A DNA stretch of 64,000 nucleotides, from NCBI GenBank assembly GCA_910587425.1, contig CAJUKU010000001.1, positions 223,233 to 287,232 on the forward strand. Direction: 5' to 3'. Position numbers and translations under genes: made by a program. The first letter of the stretch is position 1; each line of letters starts with the position of its first letter. Under the pieces are notes generated by a model. It was not told where the DNA came from. It saw only the letters and a list, made by a program, of their open reading frames with translations, and made no database searches. This stretch comes from an uncultured Muribaculaceae bacterium. GTDB lineage: Bacteria; Bacteroidota; Bacteroidia; Bacteroidales; Muribaculaceae. Below are positions 35,043 to 44,184 of this stretch, piece after piece.

Positions 35043-36332
35043 ATGATACACAAAATCACACTTCTTGCAGCCGCAATAACCATGGCAACACCTGGGGCAT
35101 CCGCAGCGTCAGAGGCACCCGCATTCCGTGAATATTTCAGCGACAGCACCCTGCGTCTCGACTACCAGTTCGGCGGCGATGCGAAAACCCAGCACGTCAT
35201 GCTCAGCCGACAGAGCAAAAGCGCCGGATGGGCTGGAAGACACTCACGGCTGACCGAACTGCCGCTCACCGGCAATGGAACCGTAACGCTTACTGACGCG
35301 GCGACCGGCGACACCATATACCGCACCTCTTTCTCCTCACTCTTCCACGAATGGCTCTCGACAGATGAGGCGCAGACGACACAACGCGCGATGGAGAATA
35401 CTTTCCTGGTACCGCTCCCACGTGTGGAAGCCGATGTGCATATCGAACTTCTTGACAGCCGACACCGCCCCATGGCGGCTATGACCCACCGATACCGTCC
35501 GGACGACGAACTGGTGGCAACCGACAAGCGCACCCCGAACCCGCACCGCTACCTGCACCGGAGTTCCGACCCAGCTAATGCAATCGACGTGGCTATCCTT
35601 GCCGAAGGATATACCGCGGCGGAGATGGATTCATTCTACTCACATGCGGCGGTGGCTGTCGAGTCGATACTTGCGCATGAGCCTTTCAAGAGCCTTGCCG
35701 ACCGCTTCAATTTTATCGCCGTGGCATCGCCGTCGGACGATACCGGCGTGAGCGTGCCACGACTCGACGACTGGCGTTCAACCGCTTTCGGGTCACATTT
35801 CTCCACATTCTACTCCGACCGCTACCTGACCACACCCTCACTGTTCAGAGTTCATGATGCACTGCGTGGAATCCCATACGAGCATATCATAATACTTGCC
35901 AATACCGAAGAGTATGGCGGAGGTGGCATCTACAACAGCTACACCCTGACCGCAGCACGCCATCCGCTTTTCCGCCCGGTTGTAGTACATGAGTTCGGAC
36001 ACAGTTTCGGAGGCCTTGCCGACGAATATTTCTATGAGAACGACGTCATGACCGATACATATCCCACCGATGTGGAACCCTGGGAACCGAACATCACCAC
36101 AATGCGCGACTTCGCCTCCAAATGGAAACATCTGCTCCCAGCCGAAACACCCATACCCACGCCCACGGCTGATGCCGCAAAATATCCTGTCGGTGTCTAC
36201 GAAGGGGGAGGATACTCATTCAAAGGAGTCTACCGTCCCGCCGACGAATGCCGCATGCGCAACAACACCTATCCCTCGTTCTGCCCCGGCTGCAACGATG
36301 CCCTTATCAAACTGATAAACTTCTACAGGTAA
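35043..36332 (+). CDS. Secreted M64 family metallopeptidase (IgA peptidase M64 type)
   Basis: 429 residues with a signal peptide (ITLLAAAITMATPGASA). The N-terminal M64 domain begins FSDSTLRLDYQFGGDAKTQHV. The catalytic domain has DVAILAEGYTAAEMDSFYSHA and the zinc motif VVHEFGHSFGGLADEYF (HExxHxxxxxxD type), plus ECRMRNNTYPSFCPGC near the C-terminus. The family was named from an IgA protease of Clostridium ramosum; most Bacteroidales members have unknown substrates, and IgA cleavage should not be assumed here. It follows the HU-TSCPD terminator by 24 bp. Confidence 0.92.
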   Translation: MIHKITLLAAAITMATPGASAASEAPAFREYFSDSTLRLDYQFGGDAKTQHVMLSRQSKSAGWAGRHSRLTELPLTGNGTVTLTDAATGDTIYRTSFSSLFHEWLSTDEAQTTQRAMENTFLVPLPRVEADVHIELLDSRHRPMAAMTHRYRPDDELVATDKRTPNPHRYLHRSSDPANAIDVAILAEGYTAAEMDSFYSHAAVAVESILAHEPFKSLADRFNFIAVASPSDDTGVSVPRLDDWRSTAFGSHFSTFYSDRYLTTPSLFRVHDALRGIPYEHIIILANTEEYGGGGIYNSYTLTAARHPLFRPVVVHEFGHSFGGLADEYFYENDVMTDTYPTDVEPWEPNITTMRDFASKWKHLLPAETPIPTPTADAAKYPVGVYEGGGYSFKGVYRPADECRMRNNTYPSFCPGCNDALIKLINFYR

Positions 36333-36401
36333 CATCTATCCTGCATAGGAGCGATCCATACAAACGCCTCCATCTTCCCGTGCGGCACATCTCTGTCGCA
36401 G

Positions 36402-37349
36402 TCAGGGGGTGGAGGCGTTGCGCTTGAGATCCGGGAGCTTGCAACGCCTCATAGCTGACCCTCGGAAGAGCTGATGATACTCCTCCGGCGTCATATCGGC
36501 GACACGTTCGCGTGTGAGTTGCAAAAGTTCCGGTCGCGGCTGAAACTCCGGAATAGGCTCCACCTCCGGCATCCCCTCAACAACACGGTTGTGGGGACAG
36601 ACAAGCTGACAGGTGTCACAGCCATACAGACGACCGTCGAGACGAGGCGGCGGGTCACCGAACGGACCGCGGTGCTCTATGGTAAGGCACGAAAGACAAC
36701 GGCGCGCATCGACCTTCGGCTTCGGATCTGCCGTCAGCGCCCCCGATGGGCAACAGGCTATGCAACGCCTGCAGCCGATGCATTTCATACGGCACGGCTC
36801 ATGCGGTGTCAGGTCAGCAGTGGTCACTATGGTACCGATGAAAAAATATGATCCTGCGCCAGGCAAAATCAACTGATCGTTAAGTCCTATATATCCGAGT
36901 CCTGACCGCACAGCCCAATATCGCTCGCGCAACGGAGCCGTATCCACGCAGACCCTCGATGTAGACCCAAGCGCCTCGTCGATCTCGCGTGCGGCTTCTC
37001 CGAGACGGCGACGGATCACATCATGATAATCATCGCCAAGAGCATAGGATGCCACACGCAGATACCCCGGCTCAAACCGCACGGGACGTGCATAGGGAAA
37101 CGCGCACACAATCAGCGACCGCGCACCTTCAAGAAGCAGACGCGGATCGCGGCGCACATCATCATACTTCGCAAGATATTCCATCCCGGCATGACACCCA
37201 TGTCCGATCCAGTCGGAATAGTCGCGCATCGATGCATCATCGACAGCCTCGGCGCGCGCTATGCCATGACGGTAGGCACCATGAGCAGCCACCGCCTCGG
37301 CGACTACCCGCGCCGGATCATTGTCACATCGGGATCGGGAGGAATTCAT
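36402..37349 (-). CDS. queG: Epoxyqueuosine reductase
   Basis: 315 residues from the ATG at 37349, which overlaps the end of the deacetylase gene by 26 bp; the frame is open further upstream but without family similarity. Conserved parts are CAFPYARP, VCVDTAPLRERYWAVRSGLGYIG, the first ferredoxin motif CIGCRRCIACCPSGAL, the second set CLSCLTIEHRG and CDTCQLVCPHN. The protein binds cobalamin and two 4Fe-4S clusters and reduces epoxyqueuosine to queuosine in tRNA, the last step of that pathway. A loose inverted repeat (36363-36372 with 36410-36419) overlaps its 3' end. Confidence 0.94.
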   Translation of the reverse strand: MNSSRSRCDNDPARVVAEAVAAHGAYRHGIARAEAVDDASMRDYSDWIGHGCHAGMEYLAKYDDVRRDPRLLLEGARSLIVCAFPYARPVRFEPGYLRVASYALGDDYHDVIRRRLGEAAREIDEALGSTSRVCVDTAPLRERYWAVRSGLGYIGLNDQLILPGAGSYFFIGTIVTTADLTPHEPCRMKCIGCRRCIACCPSGALTADPKPKVDARRCLSCLTIEHRGPFGDPPPRLDGRLYGCDTCQLVCPHNRVVEGMPEVEPIPEFQPRPELLQLTRERVADMTPEEYHQLFRGSAMRRCKLPDLKRNASTP

Positions 37350-37941
37350 AGCCTTGATTTGAAAGCCAGTCGATAGCAGCGGGGAGAGCCTTGCGCAGAT
37401 TCCGCTCCGCACGAAGGGAGTCATGGAATACGATTATGGAGCCGTTGCGCGCATAACGGTGCACATTCGACAGCACACGGTCCGGAGTCATACGGCTTGA
37501 ATAGTCGCGCGTCACAAGATCATACATGATCAGATTATAACGGCGACGTATGGCGGCAGCCTGTTTCCATCGGATCAATCCATGCGGCGGACGGAACAGG
37601 TGGGAGTCGATCAGCGCATCAGCCTCGGTAATGTCGCGCATGTAGCGCATAGCCGTAACCTTGAATCCCTGCAGATGATGCATGGTGTGGTTCCCGTAGC
37701 TGTGCCCCTCAGCCTTGATACGCTCAAATAGCTGCGGATTGCGGCGCACATTATCGCCTACGAGAAAGAATGTGGCGCGGATGCCACGGCTGCGCAGCAG
37801 ATCAAGCACCCATGGGGTAACCTCGGGGATAGGACCGTCGTCAAACGTCAGGTAGACCACCTTACGGCGGTGTTGCTGAATACGCCAAACCGCCTCCGGG
37901 AACAGGAGGCGGTACAGCAATCCGGGTTGCTCTATAAGCAC
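37324..37941 (-). CDS. Polysaccharide deacetylase family protein (NodB homology)
   Basis: 205 residues. NodB motifs are in order: MT1 LTFDDGPIPEVT with the catalytic base and metal Asp, MT2 GNHTMHHL with two metal His, MT3 RPPHG, and MT5 IVFHDS. No signal peptide is seen, but the N-terminus LLYRLLFPEAVWRIQ is somewhat hydrophobic. It probably removes N-acetyl groups from a sugar polymer or lipid-linked sugar. It lies 28 bp downstream of the DUF2723 gene and overlaps queG. Confidence 0.9.
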   Translation of the reverse strand: MLIEQPGLLYRLLFPEAVWRIQQHRRKVVYLTFDDGPIPEVTPWVLDLLRSRGIRATFFLVGDNVRRNPQLFERIKAEGHSYGNHTMHHLQGFKVTAMRYMRDITEADALIDSHLFRPPHGLIRWKQAAAIRRRYNLIMYDLVTRDYSSRMTPDRVLSNVHRYARNGSIIVFHDSLRAERNLRKALPAAIDWLSNQGYEFLPIPM

Positions 37942-37969
37942 GTCTATCGTCAGTTATAGTGTCAATACA

Positions 37970-40900
37970 TCAGTTGGCGGGAGCCAGCAACGAGTTCACA
38001 TCAATCCCCCGCTCCGCAAAGCGGCGGCTGAGCTCGTCAGTATCACCACCGGCTATCACATAAGTGCGTATCAACTGGTTCATCAGCACACGGTCGATAT
38101 ACATATCTGTGCGCTGCAGCGAGTTGTATTGAGCCGGCGAGAGGCTGCGGTAGTACACTATGTTGGGGATGTAGTGGTCAATCTCATCCGAAAGGATCTG
38201 CAACGCCTTCTCCGTATCCTCGTCATTGCCGGTGAGTTCGGCAAGCTCGGCATAGAGGGCACCGACCGAACGTCCGAGCAACGGATCGTAAGGCATAGCC
38301 TCGACAGGGAGTTTCTCTCTCATGAGATCCAGTACGTTGCGGGCGCGCTCGAAGCTATTGCGCTTCACCTTCGGGAGTTCGGTACGCGAGAAATCACTGA
38401 GGAAATGATCGGCAGAGTCACGCGAGAGCATTTCATCAGCCTCAATACCTTCGTCGACAAGCGCGGTAGCGAGATCGAGCATTGCGGAGCGGTGGGTTGT
38501 CACCATGCGTCGCACAGTCTCGTCAAGATATATCTGCGACGGGTCGGTCACCTTGTCAAGTCCGCCCCACTGCCAGTTCTCGGTCACGTTGCGATACATC
38601 TTATCGGTATTGATACCGGTCGTGCCGGCAGGATTTCGTACCGGCCCCACCTCGTATGTAAGACCTGTATTGCGCAGATAAGGCGACAGTCCGAGATAGT
38701 AACGCTCCGGAACTGTCATGGCGAAGTAAACGGGGCGATTCCAGCCGTTCTCGGCGGATGTCGCGATCATATCGGTAGCCATGATGCGGCTGAGTGTCAT
38801 TCCTGACTCCTGTCCGCCCTCGGGAGTGTTAACGAGATCGAACGGAATAACAGGATCGGCAGCACGCGCATCAGCCTTCGAGATAAGACCCGAGGCAAGC
38901 ATTGCAGTAGTGTCGACCGGCACATACATGTGGGGATATTTGACATACGGCACACCGTTGACGTTCTGTCGCGCCTCAGGCGAATAAAGCTGCTTAAGCG
39001 CCGCCACAGCATTGACCGGAGTCGACACCGTATCCATGAAATAGGCATATTGCAGACGGTCGTAGGCATAATCCGACGGCTTAGCCTGCATGTCGATGCC
39101 GGGAGCCTCATACGATGGACGACGCATCTGGTCGACATACCAGTCGGTTGTGAGGTATGACAGATTGACCACTTTCACATCGGTTCGTGTGCCCTCGACC
39201 TCCTGTGCGTACCAGAGGGGGAATGTATCGTTATCGCCGTTAGTGAATACGATGGCATTCGGATCAAGGCTGTTGAGATAGTTGTTGCCGAAGTCGCGCG
39301 TGGTATAGCGGTTCGAGCGGTCATGGTCATCCCACGTCTGCGACACCATCTGCAGCGGCACTATGAGACCGACAACACATGAAATCACAAGCGCTATGCG
39401 CGAACGTTTGCCGAGTTTCGTATTCTCCTCTTCGGGAGCATATAGTTTCTCAGCCGAAGCCTCAAGCTCTTTTTTGCCGGCGATGATGCTCATGATCAGA
39501 CGCCACAGACCTGCGACACCCATTCCCACCCATATTGAGAAGGCGTAGAATGACCCAGCGAATGCATAGTCACGCTCGCGCGGCTGCGACGGGGTCTGGT
39601 TGAGGTAGAGCACGATGGCGATACCGGTCATGAAGAACAGGAAGAATATCACCCAGAACTGCTCTATGCCGCGCTTTGAAGTGAAAGCCTGCCACCCGAG
39701 ACCGATGATACCGAGCAGAAGCGGAAGCATGTAGAACACGTTGTGACCCTTATTGCCCTCGCCATCATCGTACGGCAGAAGCGACTGATCGCCCAGACGG
39801 GGATTATCTATGAAGGGTATTCCTGAGATCCAGTTACCATGGTTCACCTCACCGTTGCCCTGTATATCGTTCTGACGACCGGCAAAGTTCCACATGAAAT
39901 AGCGCCAGTACATGTGGTTGAGCTGATAAGCGAGGAAGAACTGCAGGTTCTCAGCCATAGTAGGCTTGATGGCAAGACGCTGCTGAAGCGGATTCCCCTC
40001 GGCATCCTCATAGAATGTAGCGTTTACAGGCTCGCCACGCATACCGATCCAATCAACGTAAGCCTGTGGATGAGGAGGCGTAGAGCTGTATATTCGAGGG
40101 AAGAGCATATTGAGCTCGGGAGCCATCTTGTACTCCTTCTTATGTCCGGTGAGGATGTATTCATCGGCATCGCCGGGCTGATCCTTGACTTTCTTAGCGT
40201 ACAAAGCTTTCCCCTCATCGACAACCGGGCGGAAGTTGGAACCGTCAGCACGGTAGACAGGCTGCGAGTTGAGTGTGGCGCCGTAGAAAAGAGGACGGTC
40301 ACCGTACTGCTCTCGGTTGAGGTAAGATGAAAGCGCGAACACGTTGTCGGGCGCATTCTGGTTCATCGGTGTGTGAGCGGACGAGCGTATAAGCAGCAGC
40401 GCGTATGAGCTGTAACCGACGAAAATAACGAAAGTCGACAGGACAACGAGCGTCAGCACGCGCACCGGCAGACGCTTGCACAGACCGAACAGCCACACGG
40501 CGAGAGCGGCGGTCAGCAGAAATGCCACCCAGATATTGTCGCCGATGAAAAGCATTCCGGACAGCGTTATTGCCACGAAAACCGAAAGACGGATACGCCC
40601 TGCGGAGCGCTGCGTGTAGAGTTCGCGTATAGCCCAGACGAAAGCAGCTACGAGGACTATGGCGTAGATCAGCGTGCCCATGTTGTAACCCATTCCGAGC
40701 ACATTCACGCAGAACAGTTCAAAATACTGGGCGATCTCTATGAATCCCGGTACGAGACCGTAAAGAATCAGTCCTACGATCACGCATGAGATCAGCAAAG
40801 CGATGAGCGATCCTTTGGCTGTAGTATTTTTCCACTTGCGGTAATAAACCACCAGTACAATAGCCGGTATGCACAGCAGGTTCAGCAGATGCACAGCGAT

Positions 40901-41467
40901 GGATATACCGATGACGTATGCAATGAGCACCAGATATTTGTCGCTGTGCGGCATGTCGGCACGGTTCTCCCACTTGAGGATCAGCCAGAACACCAGCGCC
41001 GTGCAGAACGAGGAGAATGCGTAGACCTCACCCTCGACAGCCGAGAACCAGAAAGTATCGCTCCAGGTGTACACGAGCGAGCCGCAGATGCCCGATCCGA
41101 AAATCGCGAGCATTTTCATCGGGCTGACCGAAGTGGCGTCGTCGCGCACGACCAACCGGCGGACAAGGTGAGTTATTGTCCAGAACAGGAGCAGTATCGT
41201 ACCGGCGCTCAGCAAAGCCGACATGACATTGACGCATAGCGCCACTTTGCTGATATCGCCACCGGCAAAGTTGACAAAGAAGCGTCCGGCAAGCATGAAT
41301 ATCGGGTTACCCGGCGGGTGTCCGACCTCCAGCTTGAATGCCTGTAGGATGAATTCCGGGCAGTCCCAGAAACTTGCAGTAGGCTCGACCGTGAGCAGAT
41401 AGGTGATGGCGGCTATCAGAAAACAGAGCCAGCCAAGACAATCGTTTATAAGGTTATACTTTTTCAT
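37970..41467 (-). CDS. DUF2723 membrane protein (glycosyltransferase family 117 type)
   Basis: 1165 residues. The N-terminus (NLINDCLGWLCFLIAAITYLLTVEPTASFWDCPEFILQAFKLEVGHPPGNPIFMLAGR) is the DUF2723 hallmark. The Asp-Cys-Pro-Glu stretch resembles the catalytic loop of GT-C glycosyltransferases. About twelve membrane segments are spread over residues 10-400 and 560-720. A large periplasmic C-terminal domain follows (NNYLNSLDPNAIVFTNGDNDTFPLWYAQEVE...). GT-C enzymes use lipid-linked sugar donors, and a role in glycosylating exported proteins is likely by fold. The promoter box is at 41544. Confidence 0.88.
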   Translation of the reverse strand: MKKYNLINDCLGWLCFLIAAITYLLTVEPTASFWDCPEFILQAFKLEVGHPPGNPIFMLAGRFFVNFAGGDISKVALCVNVMSALLSAGTILLLFWTITHLVRRLVVRDDATSVSPMKMLAIFGSGICGSLVYTWSDTFWFSAVEGEVYAFSSFCTALVFWLILKWENRADMPHSDKYLVLIAYVIGISIAVHLLNLLCIPAIVLVVYYRKWKNTTAKGSLIALLISCVIVGLILYGLVPGFIEIAQYFELFCVNVLGMGYNMGTLIYAIVLVAAFVWAIRELYTQRSAGRIRLSVFVAITLSGMLFIGDNIWVAFLLTAALAVWLFGLCKRLPVRVLTLVVLSTFVIFVGYSSYALLLIRSSAHTPMNQNAPDNVFALSSYLNREQYGDRPLFYGATLNSQPVYRADGSNFRPVVDEGKALYAKKVKDQPGDADEYILTGHKKEYKMAPELNMLFPRIYSSTPPHPQAYVDWIGMRGEPVNATFYEDAEGNPLQQRLAIKPTMAENLQFFLAYQLNHMYWRYFMWNFAGRQNDIQGNGEVNHGNWISGIPFIDNPRLGDQSLLPYDDGEGNKGHNVFYMLPLLLGIIGLGWQAFTSKRGIEQFWVIFFLFFMTGIAIVLYLNQTPSQPRERDYAFAGSFYAFSIWVGMGVAGLWRLIMSIIAGKKELEASAEKLYAPEEENTKLGKRSRIALVISCVVGLIVPLQMVSQTWDDHDRSNRYTTRDFGNNYLNSLDPNAIVFTNGDNDTFPLWYAQEVEGTRTDVKVVNLSYLTTDWYVDQMRRPSYEAPGIDMQAKPSDYAYDRLQYAYFMDTVSTPVNAVAALKQLYSPEARQNVNGVPYVKYPHMYVPVDTTAMLASGLISKADARAADPVIPFDLVNTPEGGQESGMTLSRIMATDMIATSAENGWNRPVYFAMTVPERYYLGLSPYLRNTGLTYEVGPVRNPAGTTGINTDKMYRNVTENWQWGGLDKVTDPSQIYLDETVRRMVTTHRSAMLDLATALVDEGIEADEMLSRDSADHFLSDFSRTELPKVKRNSFERARNVLDLMREKLPVEAMPYDPLLGRSVGALYAELAELTGNDEDTEKALQILSDEIDHYIPNIVYYRSLSPAQYNSLQRTDMYIDRVLMNQLIRTYVIAGGDTDELSRRFAERGIDVNSLLAPAN

Positions 41468-41543
41468 TGCCTATATGAACTGTTTATCGGCGCCACCCCG
41501 CCGCACGGTCAGAAAGTGCATGGTGTAGCAACCAATGAGCGTG

Positions 41544-41551
41544 CAAAGTTA
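41544..41551 (-). promoter_or_regulatory. -7 box TAACTTTG for the DUF2723 gene
   Basis: The minus strand reads TAACTTTGC, an exact TAnnTTTG match, 76 nt upstream of the ATG at 41467. The plus-strand promoter of the tRNA-rpsT unit lies 156 bp further on. Confidence 0.6.
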
Positions 41552-41706
41552 ATGAATGTAACCCGAACTCTCTCCCGCGCAATCATTAATTTAGGTGAAA
41601 ACGCACGTAAAGCCATTGGAAAAACAGCCGGGCAACCCTCAGTTTGGAGCAAATCGAGCTCAATCCGGTGAAAAATCGCAGAAAATGCCCCCGAAATAGC
41701 GAAATA

Positions 41707-41738
41707 TTTGTGAGGTATGAAAAAAGTGCGTATATTTG
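41707..41738 (+). promoter_or_regulatory. Consensus promoter of the tRNA-Glu/rpsT unit
   Basis: TTTG (41707-41710), 20 bp, then TATATTTG (41731-41738). The first tRNA begins 43 nt downstream. No other promoter box was seen before the second tRNA, so the whole unit probably depends on this one. Confidence 0.8.
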
Positions 41739-41780
41739 CACTCGCTTTTGCGCAACACCCTCTCAAAAGCATAGATATGA

Positions 41781-41852
41781 GGCCCATTCGTCTATCGGTT
41801 AGGACGCAAGATTTTCATTCTTGAAAGAGGAGTTCGATTCTCCTATGGGCTA
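41781..41852 (+). tRNA. tRNA-Glu (anticodon TTC), copy 1
   Basis: 72 nt including the discriminator A. Acceptor stem GGCCCAT with ATGGGCT (top pair G-U); anticodon stem CAAGA/TCTTG with loop TTTTCAT giving TTC; T arm AGGAGTTCGATTCTCCT. CCA is not encoded. It is identical to the copy at 42199. Confidence 0.95.
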
Positions 41853-41884
41853 CAAATCAAAGAAAAAGCAACAAACATTCAGAA

Positions 41885-42139
41885 ATGGCAAACCACAAAT
41901 CATCACTCAAAAGAATTCGGCAGACCGAATCGCGCCGTCTGCGCAACCGCTATTATGCAAAGACAGCACGCAACGCAGTCCGCCGTCTGCGCAAGATGAC
42001 TGACAAGGCAGAGGCTACGGCAGCTTTTGTCGGCCTGACAAAGATGCTCGACAAGCTCGCCGCAAAGAAGACCCTCTCTAAGAACAAGGCTGCTAACCTC
42101 AAGAGCAAGCTCGCACGCCACATTAACAAACTCGGTTAA
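41885..42139 (+). CDS. rpsT: 30S ribosomal protein S20
   Basis: 84 residues, Lys/Arg-rich: MANHKSSLKRIRQTESRRLRNRYY at the N-terminus and KAANLKSKLARHINKLG at the end, as in Bacteroidetes S20. It binds 16S rRNA early in 30S assembly. The gene sits between two identical tRNA-Glu genes, 32 bp after the first and 59 bp before the second, so the transcript has to be cut at both tRNAs. Confidence 0.96.
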   Translation: MANHKSSLKRIRQTESRRLRNRYYAKTARNAVRRLRKMTDKAEATAAFVGLTKMLDKLAAKKTLSKNKAANLKSKLARHINKLG

Positions 42140-42198
42140 TCCCGGCTGCGACAGCGCGACAGCATTGCGGGTATGAGCCTGCTCAACACCCGCGAAAG

Positions 42199-42270
42199 GG
42201 CCCATTCGTCTATCGGTTAGGACGCAAGATTTTCATTCTTGAAAGAGGAGTTCGATTCTCCTATGGGCTA
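42199..42270 (+). tRNA. tRNA-Glu (anticodon TTC), copy 2
   Basis: All 72 bases are identical to the copy at 41781-41852; flanks differ. It follows rpsT by 59 bp and is itself followed by an intrinsic terminator 40 bp later. Confidence 0.95.
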
Positions 42271-42309
42271 CTCCCCTAATCGTTGATTGAAATATATCAA
42301 CATCCCCCT

Positions 42310-42353
42310 AAACGATGGATTCTGCGAGACGCAGCGCCCATCGTTTCTTTTTT
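42310..42353 (+). terminator. Terminator of the tRNA-rpsT-tRNA unit
   Basis: AAACGATGG (42310-42318) pairs with CCATCGTTT (42338-42346), with an inner CTGCG/CGCAG stem, then CTTTTTT. Confidence 0.85.
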
Positions 42354-42378
42354 CCATACACACCCAACTATAAAGATT

Positions 42379-43161
42379 ATGGCTAAAATCGATTCACTCA
42401 CCTGGGAGACACTTGAGGCGGAAGCCACCCGCATAAATTCACCGGCGTTCATAGCCAACGACCCGGTGCAGTTCCCGCGACGCTTCGAGCGACTTCAGGA
42501 TATCGAGATCTCCGCGCTGCTGTCGGCGACAATAGCGTGGGGAAACAGAACCATGATATGCCGCAACTGCGACAAGATGCTCGCGCTCATGGGACACGAT
42601 CCGTACAACTACGTAATGGAGCGCGCTTACGAGGATCTTCCCGACGGCAACATACACCGCACATTCTTCGCCCGCAATCTCCGGCATTTCCTGCGCGGTC
42701 TACACCGCGTCTACACCCGCTTCGGATCACTCAACGATTTCGCCATACATTGCGGCGCCCCCGCTGCGGAATTGCCGTCATGGCATCTCGTGGAAGCACT
42801 AAACCAGGAGCTTGCCGAAGCCAACGGCGGATGCGGTGACTCCCGCTGCCTCCCGCTCAACCTGCGCACCACTGCATTGAAGCGCGTCAACATGGCTCTC
42901 CGTTGGCTCGTGCGCGACGACGGCATTGTGGATATGGGCGTTTGGAACGCGCTGCGCCCGTCACAACTTTTCATCCCGCTTGATGTGCATGTCGGAAACA
43001 CGGCACGAGCACTCGGGCTCATTGAGCGTCGCGCAAACGACCGCACCACCACTGTCGAACTCACCCGTCTGCTGAGCGAAAGACGACCGGAGGATCCCGT
43101 GTGGTTCGACTATGCGCTGTTCGGCATTGGCATCGGAGAGAAATCCACCGGCGGAGAATAA
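42379..43161 (+). CDS. TIGR02757 family protein, function unknown
   Basis: 260 residues from MAKIDSLTWETLEAEA; the frame is open back through the terminator, which rules out earlier starts. Family features are NDPVQFPRRFERLQDIEISALLSATIAWGNR, FARNLRHFLRGLHRVY, the motif KRVNMALRWLVRDDGIVDMGVW, the segment PSQLFIPLDVHVGNTARALG and a C-terminal WFDYALFGIGIGE. The helical layout and the PLDVHV/ALFG parts recall HhH-type DNA glycosylases, but no catalytic role is established. It is widespread in Bacteroidetes. Confidence 0.88.
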   Translation: MAKIDSLTWETLEAEATRINSPAFIANDPVQFPRRFERLQDIEISALLSATIAWGNRTMICRNCDKMLALMGHDPYNYVMERAYEDLPDGNIHRTFFARNLRHFLRGLHRVYTRFGSLNDFAIHCGAPAAELPSWHLVEALNQELAEANGGCGDSRCLPLNLRTTALKRVNMALRWLVRDDGIVDMGVWNALRPSQLFIPLDVHVGNTARALGLIERRANDRTTTVELTRLLSERRPEDPVWFDYALFGIGIGEKSTGGE

Positions 43162-43184
43162 GCCGCACCACAAACAAAGAGATA

Positions 43185-43222
43185 CAAAAATCCCCGGATT
43201 AGCCAGACGGCATCCGGGGATT
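43185..43222 (-). terminator. Terminator of the FKBP gene pair
   Basis: AATCCCCGGAT (43189-43199) pairs perfectly with ATCCGGGGATT (43212-43222). On the minus strand the stem is followed by a T run (complement of 43185-43190). It is placed 26 bp after the stop of the FKBP lipoprotein gene. Confidence 0.8.
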
Positions 43223-43247
43223 AGTGTATGTTATGGTTGACCTCCTA

Positions 43248-44153
43248 TCAGTTTGCGGGAGTGATGTCGAGAACCTCAACATCAAATACGAGTGTCGAGC
43301 CGGGAGGGATTGTACCTACACTGTTGTTGCCATAAGCAAGGTTGGCAGGAATGTAGAATGTGTACTTAGCGCCCTTGTTCATGAGCTTAAGACCCTCACC
43401 GAAACCGGGAACGACCTGACCTACTGCGAAGTCAACAGGCTCGCCACGATCAACTGAGCTGTCGAAAACCTCACCATTAATAAGACGACCGGTGTAGTGA
43501 ACCTTAGCTACGTCATTGTCACCGATTGTAGCACCGGTGCCTTCCTTGACCACCTTGTATGACAGACCGCTTGCGGTAGTCTTCACTGTATTGTCGGCAG
43601 CCTTGATCGAGTCCACAAATGCCTCACCGCTCTTGGCATTGTCAGTAGCCTCTGAAGCACGTGCAGTCTCCTGGGCAGCCTGAGCCTCAGCGCGCCGTGC
43701 CTGTGCGACAGCCTGAGCACGCATCATGAGCTGCTGGAGCGTAGAGTTGTCCTGCTGCATCTGGATCATGTTTGTTGTGTCAGCTTTAAAAGCAGCTGCA
43801 AAAGAGCGGTAGAGCTCCTCGGCGCTTACCTCGAGACCATCGCGGTGCATAGCCTGGAGCTGCTGCGCCATGCCAAGACCTACAGAAGCACCATACATGT
43901 AGCCTATATCGGTTGTGTCAGCCATAAGCATCTGCTTAAAGCCACGGAGGAAACCGTCTTTTGTGAATTTCTCTTTCTCTGATTCGGGTAGCGACTGGAT
44001 ACGATCAGCAAAAGCCGAACCCTGGGCACGACCGAAGAAGATCGCGATAGAGTCGTTGAGCGAGTCTGCCTGAACCGTACCTGCCGACTTTGAGCATCCT
44101 GCGCCGGCAAAAAGCATAGCGGCAGCGCCGCAAGCGATAATGATTTTTTTCAT
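43248..44153 (-). CDS. FKBP-type peptidyl-prolyl isomerase, lipoprotein
   Basis: 301 residues. Lipoprotein signal MKKIIIACGAAAMLFAGAGCS, a helical FKBP_N dimerisation domain with a Gln/Ala-rich coiled section (QLMMRAQAVAQARRAEAQAAQ), then a C-terminal FKBP domain. The FKBP domain is recognised by AKVHYTGRLINGEVFDSSVDRGEPVDFAVGQVVPGFGEGL and IPANLAYGNNSVGTIPPGSTLVFDVEV. It should help fold proteins in the periplasm (FkpA-like). It lies 31 bp downstream of a cytoplasmic paralogue. Confidence 0.93.
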   Translation of the reverse strand: MKKIIIACGAAAMLFAGAGCSKSAGTVQADSLNDSIAIFFGRAQGSAFADRIQSLPESEKEKFTKDGFLRGFKQMLMADTTDIGYMYGASVGLGMAQQLQAMHRDGLEVSAEELYRSFAAAFKADTTNMIQMQQDNSTLQQLMMRAQAVAQARRAEAQAAQETARASEATDNAKSGEAFVDSIKAADNTVKTTASGLSYKVVKEGTGATIGDNDVAKVHYTGRLINGEVFDSSVDRGEPVDFAVGQVVPGFGEGLKLMNKGAKYTFYIPANLAYGNNSVGTIPPGSTLVFDVEVLDITPAN

Positions 44154-44184
44154 TTCTATGGTTTGTTTTTTATCGTTTACATGA

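Noticed and set aside
35043..36332. Calling the M64 peptidase an IgA protease
   Set aside because: Only the fold and zinc motif are shown; substrate specificity cannot be taken from the family name.
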